NCBI GenBank assembly: GCA_021640185.1
Contig: JAJXDX010000136.1
Location: 1-6,109 of the forward strand
DNA: 6,109 nucleotides
Direction of reading: 5' to 3'
Source: Oscillospiraceae bacterium
GTDB taxonomy: Bacteria; Bacillota; Clostridia; Oscillospirales; Acutalibacteraceae
Below are positions 1 through 6,109 of this stretch, one piece after another. Each line of letters begins with the position of its first letter. Position 1 is the stretch's first letter. The notes beneath the pieces were generated by a model that saw only the letters and a list, made by a program, of their open reading frames with translations, was not told where the DNA came from and did not search any database. Position numbers and translations under genes: made by a program.

Positions 1-2164
1 GCTCCACCTCATCGGTGCGCATACCGAACAGGAACATGTTCTCCTCGCCCACGGCATCGCGGATCTCGACGTTCGCGCCGTCCAGCGTCCCCAGCGTCAG
101 CGCACCGTTCATCATCAGCTTCATGTTACCGGTGCCGCTGGCCTCCGTCCCGGCCAGCGAGATCTGCTCGCTGATATCCGCGGCGGGCATCAGCAGCTCC
201 GCCAGCGTCACGCGGTAGTCCTCCACGTACACCACGCGCAGCTTGTCGCGCACGGCGGGATCGTTGTCGATCATCTTGCCCAGCCGGCAGATGAACCGGA
301 TGATCTCCTTGGCCAAGAAATAGCCGGGCGCGGACTTCGCCCCGAAGATATACGTGCGGGGCGTGAATTCCATGTTCGGGTCGTCCTTCAGCTTCTGATA
401 CAGGCTGAGGATGTGCAGCGCGTTGAGGTGCTGGCGCTTGTACTCGTGCAGGCGCTTGACTTGGATATCGAACAGCGTGTCGGGGTCGATCTTCTGGCCC
501 GAGGTGCGGGCCAGATACGCCGCCAGCCGCTCTTTGTTGCGGTGCTTGATCGCCATGAACTCCTGCCGCGCCGCCGCGTCGTTCGCCAGCGGGCGCAGAC
601 GCGACAGCTGATCGGCCTCGAGGACGAAGCCGTCACCGATGTTCTTTTCGATCCACGCCGCCAGCTCCGCATTGGCTTGGCACAGCCAGCGCCGGTGCGC
701 GATGCCGTTGGTCACGTTCGTGAACTTGCCGGGATCGACGGCATACGCCTCCGGGAACACCTTTTGCTTCACGATCTCGCTGTGCAGACGGGAAACGCCG
801 TTGACCGAATGGCACGCAGCCACGCACAGGTTCGCCATCTTGATCAGGCCGTAGCTGATGATCGCCATGTTGCTGACCTTCTGCGTGTCGCCGCCGGTCG
901 CGGCCATCATCGCCTCGCTGTGGCGGCGGTCGATCTCGCGCACGATCTGATAGATCCGCGGCAGCCGCTGCCGGAACAGATCCTCCGGCCAGCACTCCAG
1001 CGCCTCCGCCATCACCGTGTGGTTGGTGTAGGCGAACGTGCGGTGCACGATGTCCCACGCCTTCTCCCAGCTGTAGCCGCATTCATCCAGCAGGATGCGC
1101 ATCAGCTCCGGGATCGCCAGCGTCGGATGCGTGTCGTTGATGTGTACGGCGGCCAGATCCGGCAGATCGTCCATCGTGCCGTATTTCTCCAAATGCCGCT
1201 GCACGATATCCTGCACGGAAGCGGAAACGAGGAAATACTGCTGCGACAGGCGCAGGCTCTTGCCCTCGCGGTGGTTGTCGGCGGGGTACAGCACCTGCGT
1301 GATGACCTCCGCCATCGCCTTCTGCTCCATCGCGCGCATATATTCGCCTTGGTTGAACAGCGTCATATCCATCCCGGGCGCAGTGGAGCGCCACAGCCGC
1401 AGCGTGGACACGCCGCGCCCGTCCTTGCCCGCGATCATCAGATCGAAGGCCTGCGCCAGCACCGTCGTCGCATCCGCATGGTGCACGTGGTGGTATCCCG
1501 TTTCGTCCCACCATTCGTCGACGTGGCCGTCGAACCGCACCTCCTTGGTCAGCTCCGGGCGCGGCAGCAGCCAGCTCTCGCCGCCCGGCAGCCAGAAGTC
1601 GGGCAGCTCCGTCTGCCAGCCGTCCACCAGCTTTTGACGGAAGATGCCGTATTCGTACAGCAGCGAATAGCCCACCGCCGGCATGGAGGCCGTCGCCAGT
1701 CCGTCCATGAAGCACGCTGCCAGCCGCCCAAGGCCGCCGTTGCCCAGCCCGGCATCCGGCTCCAGCTCGTACAGCACGTCTAGCGACACGCCAAGCTCGC
1801 CCAGTACCTCGGCCGCCTCGTCGGTCAGATCAAGGTTATACAGCGTGTTTTTCAGCGACCGCCCAAGCAGGAACTCCATGCTCATGTAATAGACCTGCTT
1901 GACGTTCTGCCGGTGCGCCCGGCCGATATACTCCACCCGGCGGGTGCGCAGACGGTCGCGCAGCACCAGCACAAGGGCGTTGTAGAGGTGTTCGTTCGTC
2001 GCATCCTTCGGCTGCACCGAAAAGTTGTGCAGCAGCTTTTCGTGCAGCTGGCGGCGCAGCGTGCGCCGGTCGCTCTCCGGCGTCGAACGCGCCTCCGTCG
2101 GCTCGTTTTCGGCGACGATATCGGTCGAGGGGATGACCGCCTCGGCACTGTCGTTTTTCTTCAT
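1..2164 (-). CDS. glgP: Glycogen/alpha-glucan phosphorylase, C-terminus beyond the window edge
   Basis: This is a PLP-dependent GT35 phosphorylase, a cytoplasmic enzyme that releases glucose-1-phosphate from the non-reducing ends of glycogen or other alpha-1,4-glucans. I translated it codon by codon from ATG 2164 and found 721 codons with no stop or frameshift before base 1. Family landmarks occur in order: GLGNGGLGRLAACF (139-152), YGIFRQ (172-177), INDTHP (342-347), YTNHTVMAEAL around H382, and VKRLHEYKRQ (569-578) with likely phosphate-binding R571 and K576. The PLP signature EASGTGNMKLMMN (674-686) places the Schiff-base lysine at K682. Family members have about 800-840 residues, so roughly 100 are missing off the edge. 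The first 30 or so residues are polar and probably a variable extension. The start is fixed by an AGGAGG site at 2173-2178. The gene has its own promoter, and no other glycogen genes are visible. Substrate preference (glycogen or maltodextrin) cannot be told from sequence. Confidence 0.97.
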   Translation of the reverse strand, partial: MKKNDSAEAVIPSTDIVAENEPTEARSTPESDRRTLRRQLHEKLLHNFSVQPKDATNEHLYNALVLVLRDRLRTRRVEYIGRAHRQNVKQVYYMSMEFLLGRSLKNTLYNLDLTDEAAEVLGELGVSLDVLYELEPDAGLGNGGLGRLAACFMDGLATASMPAVGYSLLYEYGIFRQKLVDGWQTELPDFWLPGGESWLLPRPELTKEVRFDGHVDEWWDETGYHHVHHADATTVLAQAFDLMIAGKDGRGVSTLRLWRSTAPGMDMTLFNQGEYMRAMEQKAMAEVITQVLYPADNHREGKSLRLSQQYFLVSASVQDIVQRHLEKYGTMDDLPDLAAVHINDTHPTLAIPELMRILLDECGYSWEKAWDIVHRTFAYTNHTVMAEALECWPEDLFRQRLPRIYQIVREIDRRHSEAMMAATGGDTQKVSNMAIISYGLIKMANLCVAACHSVNGVSRLHSEIVKQKVFPEAYAVDPGKFTNVTNGIAHRRWLCQANAELAAWIEKNIGDGFVLEADQLSRLRPLANDAAARQEFMAIKHRNKERLAAYLARTSGQKIDPDTLFDIQVKRLHEYKRQHLNALHILSLYQKLKDDPNMEFTPRTYIFGAKSAPGYFLAKEIIRFICRLGKMIDNDPAVRDKLRVVYVEDYRVTLAELLMPAADISEQISLAGTEASGTGNMKLMMNGALTLGTLDGANVEIRDAVGEENMFLFGMRTDEVE

Positions 2165-2207
2165 GGAGCATTCCTCCTGTGCGCTTGGCTCATATTTTTC
2201 TGTTCTC

Positions 2208-2236
2208 ATTATATACTGGTCTGCCCAAAAACGCAA
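2208..2236 (-). promoter_or_regulatory. Sigma-A-type promoter for glgP
   Basis: Read on the minus strand, a -35 box TTGCGT (2231-2236) is separated by exactly 17 bp from a perfect -10 box TATAAT (2208-2213). Transcription should start near 2200, giving a leader of about 35 nt before the glgP ATG. The promoter sits between the terminator of the upstream gene and glgP, so glgP looks independently transcribed. I see no catabolite-repression operator that I could support. Confidence 0.8.
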
Positions 2237-2255
2237 TAGTTTTTATAGAACGCCG

Positions 2256-2303
2256 AAAAATTTGCCCAGACCGTGAGTTTTCTCATCACGATCCGGGCAA
2301 TTT
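2256..2303 (-). terminator. Intrinsic terminator of the lipid kinase/membrane protein operon
   Basis: Just after the TAA of the membrane protein gene, the minus strand folds into a hairpin. TTGCCC pairs with GGGCAA (outer arms 2295-2300 and 2262-2267), continued inward by GA/TC and CGTGA/TCACG with two G-U wobbles. The loop is A-rich, around 2275-2285. The descending arm is followed by AAATTTTT, an imperfect but usable U tract. It would insulate glgP from read-through. Confidence 0.75.
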
Positions 2304-2309
2304 TACTAG

Positions 2310-3167
2310 TTATTCCTGTTTTTCCGGCGGCAACAGACCTTTTTCCCCGCCCTCGTCCGTCCTCAGCGTGGGCATGAACTGCTCCACCATGGCCGCCGTG
2401 CGGCTCTTGCCGCGGTATTTGATATAGAAGAACCCGAACACGCAGAACACGACCGCACCGACGAAATTGACCATCAGATCCTCCATCGTATCGCGCAGCC
2501 CCAGATCCAGATAGCCGCCAAGTCCCAGATCCTGTCCGTTGACGGTCACGCTGGTGATGTTGCGCAGCGCGACGGCACGGTTCGACTGCGTTTCGTCCAG
2601 TTCGACGGTATAGATCTCGTGCACGACGGTGTCCTTCTGCATATCGGTGTGGAACACATTGTCCATCCCGTACTCGAAAAACTCCCACAGCACGCCCACG
2701 GTCATGGAGAAGCAGAACGCCACGATCGCCATGTACAGGGGCGATAGGTGGAATTTTTCGTGCTTGTTGCGGCACAGGATATCGACCAGCGAAAAACCGA
2801 ACGCCGCGCACAAAAAGCCGTTCGTGGTGTGCAGCATCGTGTCCCAGTACGGAAAGTGGATATAATAGCTTTGCAGCTCGCCCAGGATCTCGGCGGCGAA
2901 GATGAACAGCAGGATGATCACCTGCAGCGTATCCGGCAGCCGGATGCCGAGGTTCTTCTCGACGAAGGCGGGCAGCGCGAACAGCACGAGCACCAGCCCG
3001 CAGATGAACGCGCTCTCGAAATCGCGGCGCACGAGGAACAGCACCAGCGACGCGACCACGATCAGCCGCAAAACGAGGTATACGGTGAACACCACGCGGT
3101 GTTCGCGGATATGCTGCTTCAGCTCCGCTCTGCGGGCGGCCTTGGCCGAAGGGCTGCGGTATTTCAT
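2310..3167 (-). CDS. Six-helix integral membrane protein of unknown function, possibly YjdF/DUF2238-like
   Basis: This 285-residue protein has a basic N-terminus (residues 1-24) and about six hydrophobic helices, near 25-46, 51-69, 80-97, 111-131, 142-164 and 228-249. Charged or polar residues lie within or at the ends of the helices: W108-D109 with H113 and G117 entering helix 4, E162-E165-Y166-D169 leaving helix 5, and D226/D230 before helix 6. The WDxxxH...G and later E..E pattern recalls the YjdF/DUF2238 membrane family, but I hold that assignment loosely and no biochemical role is known to me. A polar insert (about 170-225) separates helices 5 and 6, and the C-terminal tail is charged. 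The start is supported by AGGAGA at 3175-3180, 7 bp upstream. The gene begins 20 bp after the lipid kinase stop, so the two are probably co-transcribed, which hints at a membrane-lipid or envelope role (inference). Confidence 0.85.
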   Translation of the reverse strand: MKYRSPSAKAARRAELKQHIREHRVVFTVYLVLRLIVVASLVLFLVRRDFESAFICGLVLVLFALPAFVEKNLGIRLPDTLQVIILLFIFAAEILGELQSYYIHFPYWDTMLHTTNGFLCAAFGFSLVDILCRNKHEKFHLSPLYMAIVAFCFSMTVGVLWEFFEYGMDNVFHTDMQKDTVVHEIYTVELDETQSNRAVALRNITSVTVNGQDLGLGGYLDLGLRDTMEDLMVNFVGAVVFCVFGFFYIKYRGKSRTAAMVEQFMPTLRTDEGGEKGLLPPEKQE

Positions 3168-3187
3168 CGGTCTTTCTCCTTTTCGTT

Positions 3188-4132
3188 TCAGTCGCGTTTC
3201 ATCAGGCGGATGGCGTTATGGATGTTCTCCACCCAGATCGCCCGGTGGCCGGGCTCGCGCTCGCCGTCCAGTGTCCAGTCCATGCCGGGGTCGGCGGTCA
3301 CGATCAGCCGGTCGGTGCTGTGGAAGGTGAGCATCGGGCTGTCGTATTTCTGCTGCTGGAGGGCACGCACGCATTCCCCCAGCTCCACGGCACTTTTCGG
3401 CATTTTGATCAGCAGCAGTTCGAACATTCCGTCGTTCATGTCCACGGCATTGGGATCAAGCGTCAGCACACCGCCGACGGACGTAGAATTGCTGATCGCG
3501 CCAAAGACATAATCGTCCTCGAACGTCCGGCCGTTGCAGTCGAACCGCACATGGTACGGCCGGATCGAGGACAGGTCGCCGATCCCGGCCAGCACGTACG
3601 CCAGATGCCCCAAGATGTTTTTCGCATCCTGCGAGGTGGCGTACGACGCGCGCGTGAACGCGCCGAACGACGCGACATAAGAAAAATACCGCTGATCGAA
3701 CCGCCCGATGTCGTAGGTGTGCGGCGTCCCGGCCAAAATATCGTCCGCCGCGGCCGTCAGCCCGCGTGACAGGCCGATGCTGGCCGCAAAATCGTTCGTA
3801 CTGCCGCAGGGGATATAACCGATCGGCGTGCGCACGTCCGCCTTCAGCATCCCGGACACGACCTCGTTGAACGTACCGTCGCCGCCCAGACACACGATCA
3901 GATCCGCCTGCGCGCCGTAGCGCGCGGCCAGATCGGTCGCGTTGCCGCGCCCGGTGGTCATGAACGTCGTGGGGACGTAGCCCGCGCGGCAGAACTTCTC
4001 CAAAATATCGGCCAGATGCCGCTTGCCGATCTTCATGCCGGAATACGGGTTCATGATCAGCAAAAGCCGGCGCCCCGTGTCCCCGATCAGCGTGCTTTTG
4101 CCCGCCGCGGCGGGCGCGAGCGACTGTTCCAT
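3188..4132 (-). CDS. Diacylglycerol kinase-family lipid kinase (DgkB/YegS/BmrU type)
   Basis: This 314-residue protein is a soluble, membrane-associating lipid kinase of the DAGK catalytic family. Members phosphorylate diacylglycerol or related lipids with ATP, returning DAG to phospholipid synthesis. Visible motifs are NPYSG (28-32), the nucleotide-binding loop GGDGTFNEV (83-91), PCGSTNDFA (108-116, equivalent to the common PxGTxNDFA), DMNDGMFELL (231-240), and DGE (289-291) holding the likely catalytic/metal acidic residues. Length matches the family, about 290-330. The reading frame stays open far upstream (to 4684) through antisense spoVAC, but ATG 4132 is chosen because AAAGGAGAG (4141-4149) sits just ahead of it and the protein begins shortly before the first beta strand (RRLLLIMNP). 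It is first in a probable operon with the membrane protein gene, driven by the promoter at 4193-4221. The exact lipid substrate cannot be read from sequence. Confidence 0.95.
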   Translation of the reverse strand: MEQSLAPAAAGKSTLIGDTGRRLLLIMNPYSGMKIGKRHLADILEKFCRAGYVPTTFMTTGRGNATDLAARYGAQADLIVCLGGDGTFNEVVSGMLKADVRTPIGYIPCGSTNDFAASIGLSRGLTAAADDILAGTPHTYDIGRFDQRYFSYVASFGAFTRASYATSQDAKNILGHLAYVLAGIGDLSSIRPYHVRFDCNGRTFEDDYVFGAISNSTSVGGVLTLDPNAVDMNDGMFELLLIKMPKSAVELGECVRALQQQKYDSPMLTFHSTDRLIVTADPGMDWTLDGEREPGHRAIWVENIHNAIRLMKRD

Positions 4133-4150
4133 ACGGTATGCTCTCCTTTC

Positions 4151-4176
4151 GCCGCACCGTGATATGCCCGTGCGGC
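4151..4176 (-). repeat. Inverted repeat in the lipid kinase leader
   Basis: GCCGCAC (4151-4157) and GTGCGGC (4170-4176) form a 7-bp GC-only stem with a 12-nt loop. The hairpin would sit in the 5' leader directly ahead of the Shine-Dalgarno site (4141-4149). It overlaps a separate 10-bp perfect palindrome TGCGGCCGCA at 4171-4180. It could be an mRNA leader structure or an operator, or simply chance in GC-rich DNA. Confidence 0.4.
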
Positions 4177-4192
4177 CGCATTTTTCAAGGAT

Positions 4193-4221
4193 ATCATAGC
4201 ATATTTTTCCGCCCGTTGCAA
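4193..4221 (-). promoter_or_regulatory. Sigma-A-type promoter for the lipid kinase operon
   Basis: On the minus strand a -35 box TTGCAA (4216-4221) lies exactly 17 bp from a -10 box TATGAT (4193-4198). The predicted start near 4186 gives a leader of about 54 nt before ATG 4132. The local AT-rich stretch contrasts with the GC-rich surroundings, as expected for a real promoter. Confidence 0.78.
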
Positions 4222-4252
4222 GCGGGGAATGCACCGGCGGCCAAAAATGCGT

Positions 4253-4281
4253 GCATGATCGGACACATAACCGAAAAACTA
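4253..4281 (+). promoter_or_regulatory. Candidate sigma-G forespore promoter for spoVAC-spoVAD
   Basis: spoVA operons are transcribed in the forespore by sigma-G (known in Bacillus), whose boxes approximate GHATR and CATNHTA about 17-18 bp apart. Here GCATG (4253-4257) matches the -35 fully, and AAAACTA (4275-4281) matches five of seven -10 positions after a 17-bp spacer. This would give a leader of about 29 nt. Alternative -10-like strings CATGATC (4254) and CATAACC (4266) exist but are poorly spaced from any good -35. The assignment is tentative. Confidence 0.3.
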
Positions 4282-4316
4282 CCCTTGATCCACCAAAGCG
4301 GAAAGGATGACTGTCC

Positions 4317-4766
4317 ATGGACATGACCAAACAGGAATATCGGCAGCTGACGGAGCGCCTCTCGCCTCCTTCGCCCGCACCGAAGGACTGCCTGAAAGCA
4401 TTTTTGATCGGCGGACTGATCTGCGCACTGGGCGAGTGCATCTTCCAGATCGCCCGCGGCCCGCTGGGCCTGGACGAGAAAGGCGCGCGCCTGACGGTGT
4501 CGGTCGTGCTGATCCTGCTCACGGCGCTGCTCACCGCCTTGCGCGTGTTCGATAACATCGCCAAGCACGCCGGTGCCGGCACGATCGTCCCGATCACGGG
4601 CTTCGCCAACTCCGTCGTCGCCCCGGCGATCGAATTCAAGGACGAAGGCTTCGTCCTCGGGCTGGGGGCGAAGATGTTCGTCATCGCCGGGCCGGTGCTC
4701 GTTTACGGGATCTCGTCCGGCGTGCTGTACGGGCTGATCCTGTATATCGTTTCGCTGTTTTCGTAA
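4317..4766 (+). CDS. spoVAC: Stage V sporulation protein AC
   Basis: SpoVAC is a small membrane protein of the SpoVA channel. The channel imports dipicolinic acid (DPA) into the forespore and releases Ca-DPA during germination; the Bacillus protein has been described as mechanosensitive. The 149-residue length is typical. It shows the family's N-terminal QEY...LxxxxxPP segment, a first hydrophobic helix KAFLIGGLICALGE (27-40), a second around 60-78, the conserved AGAGTIVPITGFANS loop (85-99), the EFKDEGFVLGLGAKMF segment (106-121), and a final helix from about 122 to 146. The start at 4317 is favoured over the in-frame ATG at 4323 because AAGGA (4303-4307) is 9 bp away. spoVAD follows after 13 bp, so the two are certainly in one operon. 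The gene is divergent from the lipid kinase. Confidence 0.96.
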   Translation: MDMTKQEYRQLTERLSPPSPAPKDCLKAFLIGGLICALGECIFQIARGPLGLDEKGARLTVSVVLILLTALLTALRVFDNIAKHAGAGTIVPITGFANSVVAPAIEFKDEGFVLGLGAKMFVIAGPVLVYGISSGVLYGLILYIVSLFS

Positions 4767-4779
4767 AGGAGGGATCCCC

Positions 4780-5793
4780 ATGCCCGAAAGACGCGGCAAA
4801 AACACGATCGTTTTTTCGCACGGGCCGACCGTCCTCGGCCGCGGCGCGGTCGTCGGGAAAAAGGAGGGCGAAGGCCCGCTGGGGCAAGCGTTCGACGCCG
4901 TGTTCGCCGACGCGCGCCTTGGCGAAAAAACGTGGGAAAAGGCCGAGAGCGCCCTGCAGCGCGAGGCGATGAGCCGCGCGCTCGCGCGCGCCGGGATCCG
5001 TGCGGAGCAGCTGGACGCGCTGTTCGCCGGAGATCTGCTCGATCAGAACATCGCCTCCACCTTCGGCCTGCGCCAAATGGGCGTCCCGCTGCTCGGGCAG
5101 TTCGGCGCCTGCTCCACCATGGGGCAGACGCTGATCACGGCGTCCGTGTTCGTCGACAGCGGCGCGGCCGACCTGTGCGGCGCGGTCACTTCCTCCCACT
5201 TCTGCACGGCGGAGCGGCAGTTCCGTTACCCGCTGGAATACGGCGGGCAGCGCACGCCCACCAGCCAGTGGACGGCCACGGCCGCCGGTGCCGCGATCGT
5301 GGGGCGCGGCGGGGACGGCGTGCGGATCGGCGCGGCGTGCGTCGGGCGGGTGTGCGACCTCGGCATCACGGACATGAACAACATGGGCGCGGCGATGGCC
5401 CCCGCCGCGGCGGACACGCTCACGCGCTTTTTTGCGGACACCGACACCGGCCCGGCCGACTATGCCATGATCGTTACCGGCGACCTCGGGCAGGTCGGCA
5501 GCACGCTGCTGCGTCAGCTGATGGAGCACTCCGGTACACCGCTCGGCGATAACTACACCGACTGCGGGCTGCTGCTGTTCGACCGCGCGCGGCAGGACGT
5601 CCACGCAGGCGGCTCCGGCTGCGGCTGCTCGGCCAGCGTCCTGTGCGCCCACTTCCTGCCGCTGCTCGAGAGCGGCAAGCTGCGCGATCTGCTGTTTTGC
5701 CCCACCGGGGCGCTCATGTCCCCCACCTCGTCCCAGCAGGGCGAGTGCATCCCCGGCATTTGCCACGCCGTGCTGCTGCACGCCGCGGGATGA
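4780..5793 (+). CDS. spoVAD: Stage V sporulation protein AD, DPA-binding
   Basis: SpoVAD is a thiolase/ketoacyl-synthase-fold protein that in Bacillus binds dipicolinic acid on the inner spore membrane and works with SpoVAC in DPA uptake and release. The 337 residues match the usual length of about 338. Conserved blocks include EGPLG (31-35), AGDLLDQN (83-90), GACSTMG (109-115) with C111 at the thiolase nucleophile position, TSSHFCTAERQFRYPLEYGGQ (137-157), DLGITDMNNMGAAMAPAAADT (193-213), TGDLGQVGS (233-241), DCGLLLFD (261-268), GGSGCGCSA (277-285), and a C-terminal TGALMSPTSSQQGECIPGI. A very strong AAGGAGGG (4766-4773) overlapping the spoVAC stop sets the start, suggesting tight coupling. 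The gene ends in tandem stops TGA-TAA. No truncation or missing motif is seen. Oddity: spoVAE does not follow. Confidence 0.97.
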   Translation: MPERRGKNTIVFSHGPTVLGRGAVVGKKEGEGPLGQAFDAVFADARLGEKTWEKAESALQREAMSRALARAGIRAEQLDALFAGDLLDQNIASTFGLRQMGVPLLGQFGACSTMGQTLITASVFVDSGAADLCGAVTSSHFCTAERQFRYPLEYGGQRTPTSQWTATAAGAAIVGRGGDGVRIGAACVGRVCDLGITDMNNMGAAMAPAAADTLTRFFADTDTGPADYAMIVTGDLGQVGSTLLRQLMEHSGTPLGDNYTDCGLLLFDRARQDVHAGGSGCGCSASVLCAHFLPLLESGKLRDLLFCPTGALMSPTSSQQGECIPGICHAVLLHAAG

Positions 5794-6038
5794 TAAAGCA
5801 AAAACAGCTTGCCAAAGGACCCCAAAGCCGATCGCGACGGAGGGAAGGGATGCTGGGCGCGACATTAGTTTGCGCTGTGGGCAGATACCGTTGCCGCGCC
5901 CTCAAAAATGACCAAAGGCCATTTTCCGTTGCTTTTTTTGAACGACCTCAGGATCGCCGCCCTTCGCCTGCAGATCGCCCGCAGACGACGAAAGTAGCGA
6001 AAACATCAAGTTTTCGCTACTTTCGCTCAGGCTGACAA
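5794..6038. other. Non-coding stretch after spoVAD where spoVAE would be expected
   Basis: I found no convincing gene here on either strand. No frame gives the small hydrophobic SpoVAE protein; the plus-strand frame continuing from inside spoVAD and the minus-strand frames are rich in Arg/Ser/Pro and lack family features. The stretch holds an imperfect hairpin (AAAATGACC at 5905-5913 against GGCCATTTT at 5917-5925, one mismatch), then seven Ts (5933-5939) displaced by 7 nt, so it is at best a weak terminator. It also holds the inverted repeat at 5989-6025. Confidence 0.6.
5989..6025. repeat. Perfect 16-bp inverted repeat with 5-nt loop
   Basis: CGAAAGTAGCGAAAAC (5989-6004) is the exact reverse complement of GTTTTCGCTACTTTCG (6010-6025), around the loop ATCAA. 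Neither side is followed by a T run (CTCAGGCTG on the plus strand, TCGTCTGCG on the minus), so it is not a standard intrinsic terminator. It may be an extra RNA-stabilising hairpin of the spoVA transcript, a protein-binding site, or part of a dispersed intergenic repeat. Confidence 0.9.
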
Positions 6039-6066
6039 TAAAAGCCCGGCAACATCCGGGCTTTTT
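6039..6066 (+). terminator. Intrinsic terminator downstream of spoVAD
   Basis: AAAAGCCCGG (6039-6048) pairs with CCGGGCTTTT (6055-6064) around the loop CAACAT, followed by a run of six Ts (6061-6066). It is a textbook plus-strand terminator, located about 245 bp after the spoVAD stop. On the minus strand the arm ends in TTTTATTG, so it could also act, less strongly, on a convergent transcript entering from beyond the right edge. The remaining bases 6067-6109 show nothing I can assign. Confidence 0.88.
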
Positions 6067-6109
6067 TGACAGTCTGAAAATTTTTCTTGCAGATCGGCGT
6101 GACCTCATG

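Noticed and set aside
413..1783. 456-residue open frame on the plus strand
   Set aside because: It lies fully antisense to glgP, is rich in Arg, His, Gln and Val without any family motif, and has no ribosome site. It is a by-product of GC-rich codon use in glgP.
4133..4684. In-frame upstream extension of the lipid kinase to a 498-residue protein
   Set aside because: The extra residues are read through the promoter and antisense to spoVAC and match nothing. The ATG at 4132 has a good ribosome site and gives normal family length.
4681..5865. 394-residue open frame on the minus strand
   Set aside because: It is antisense to the whole of spoVAD, which has unmistakable family motifs. Its Arg/Ala/Gly-rich composition is typical of a shadow frame.
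5643..6035. 130-residue plus-strand frame that might hide spoVAE
   Set aside because: The first 50 codons are a shifted reading of spoVAD, and the rest has none of the hydrophobic helices or the glycine-rich loop of SpoVAE.
5902..6108. 68-residue minus-strand frame at the right edge, possibly a gene end
   Set aside because: It runs through the terminator and the perfect inverted repeat, is Ser/Arg/Lys-rich, and shows no motif or ribosome site that I can see.
1..6109. CRISPR array, tRNA, rRNA, insertion sequence or known riboswitch
   Set aside because: I saw no regularly spaced direct repeats, cloverleaf-like segments, transposase motifs or long structured leaders. The leaders of all units are short.

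Overview
The window is GC-rich, gene-dense bacterial DNA. It encodes SpoVAC and SpoVAD, proteins found only in endospore formers, and all five genes start with Shine-Dalgarno sites close to AGGAGG. A GC-rich, spore-forming Firmicute fits best, most likely a Clostridia member of the Oscillospiraceae/Ruminococcaceae type. The phylum rests on the spore genes; the family is an inference from base composition and protein style.

Left part, minus strand. A glycogen/alpha-glucan phosphorylase gene (glgP) starts at 2164 and runs off the left edge at base 1, so its C-terminus is not visible. It has its own housekeeping-type promoter (TTGCGT, 17 bp, TATAAT). Just upstream lies a hairpin terminator that ends the preceding minus-strand unit. 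That unit is a likely two-gene operon: a diacylglycerol-kinase-type lipid kinase (3188-4132) followed 20 bp later by a six-helix membrane protein of unknown function (2310-3167). A strong sigma-A-like promoter (TTGCAA, 17 bp, TATGAT) drives the kinase.

Right part, plus strand. Across a 184-bp divergent intergenic region lie spoVAC (4317-4766) and spoVAD (4780-5793), separated by 13 bp. Their products help move dipicolinic acid into the forespore and release it at germination. The usual third gene, spoVAE, does not follow. Instead there are about 316 bp without a convincing gene, containing a perfect 16-bp inverted repeat and a clear intrinsic terminator.

The genes fall into three units: carbohydrate storage (glgP), lipid phosphorylation with an unknown membrane partner, and spore DPA transport. 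No obviously new multi-gene system is visible. The points most worth a second look are the shortened spoVA operon, the inverted repeat behind it, and the uncharacterised membrane protein paired with the lipid kinase.
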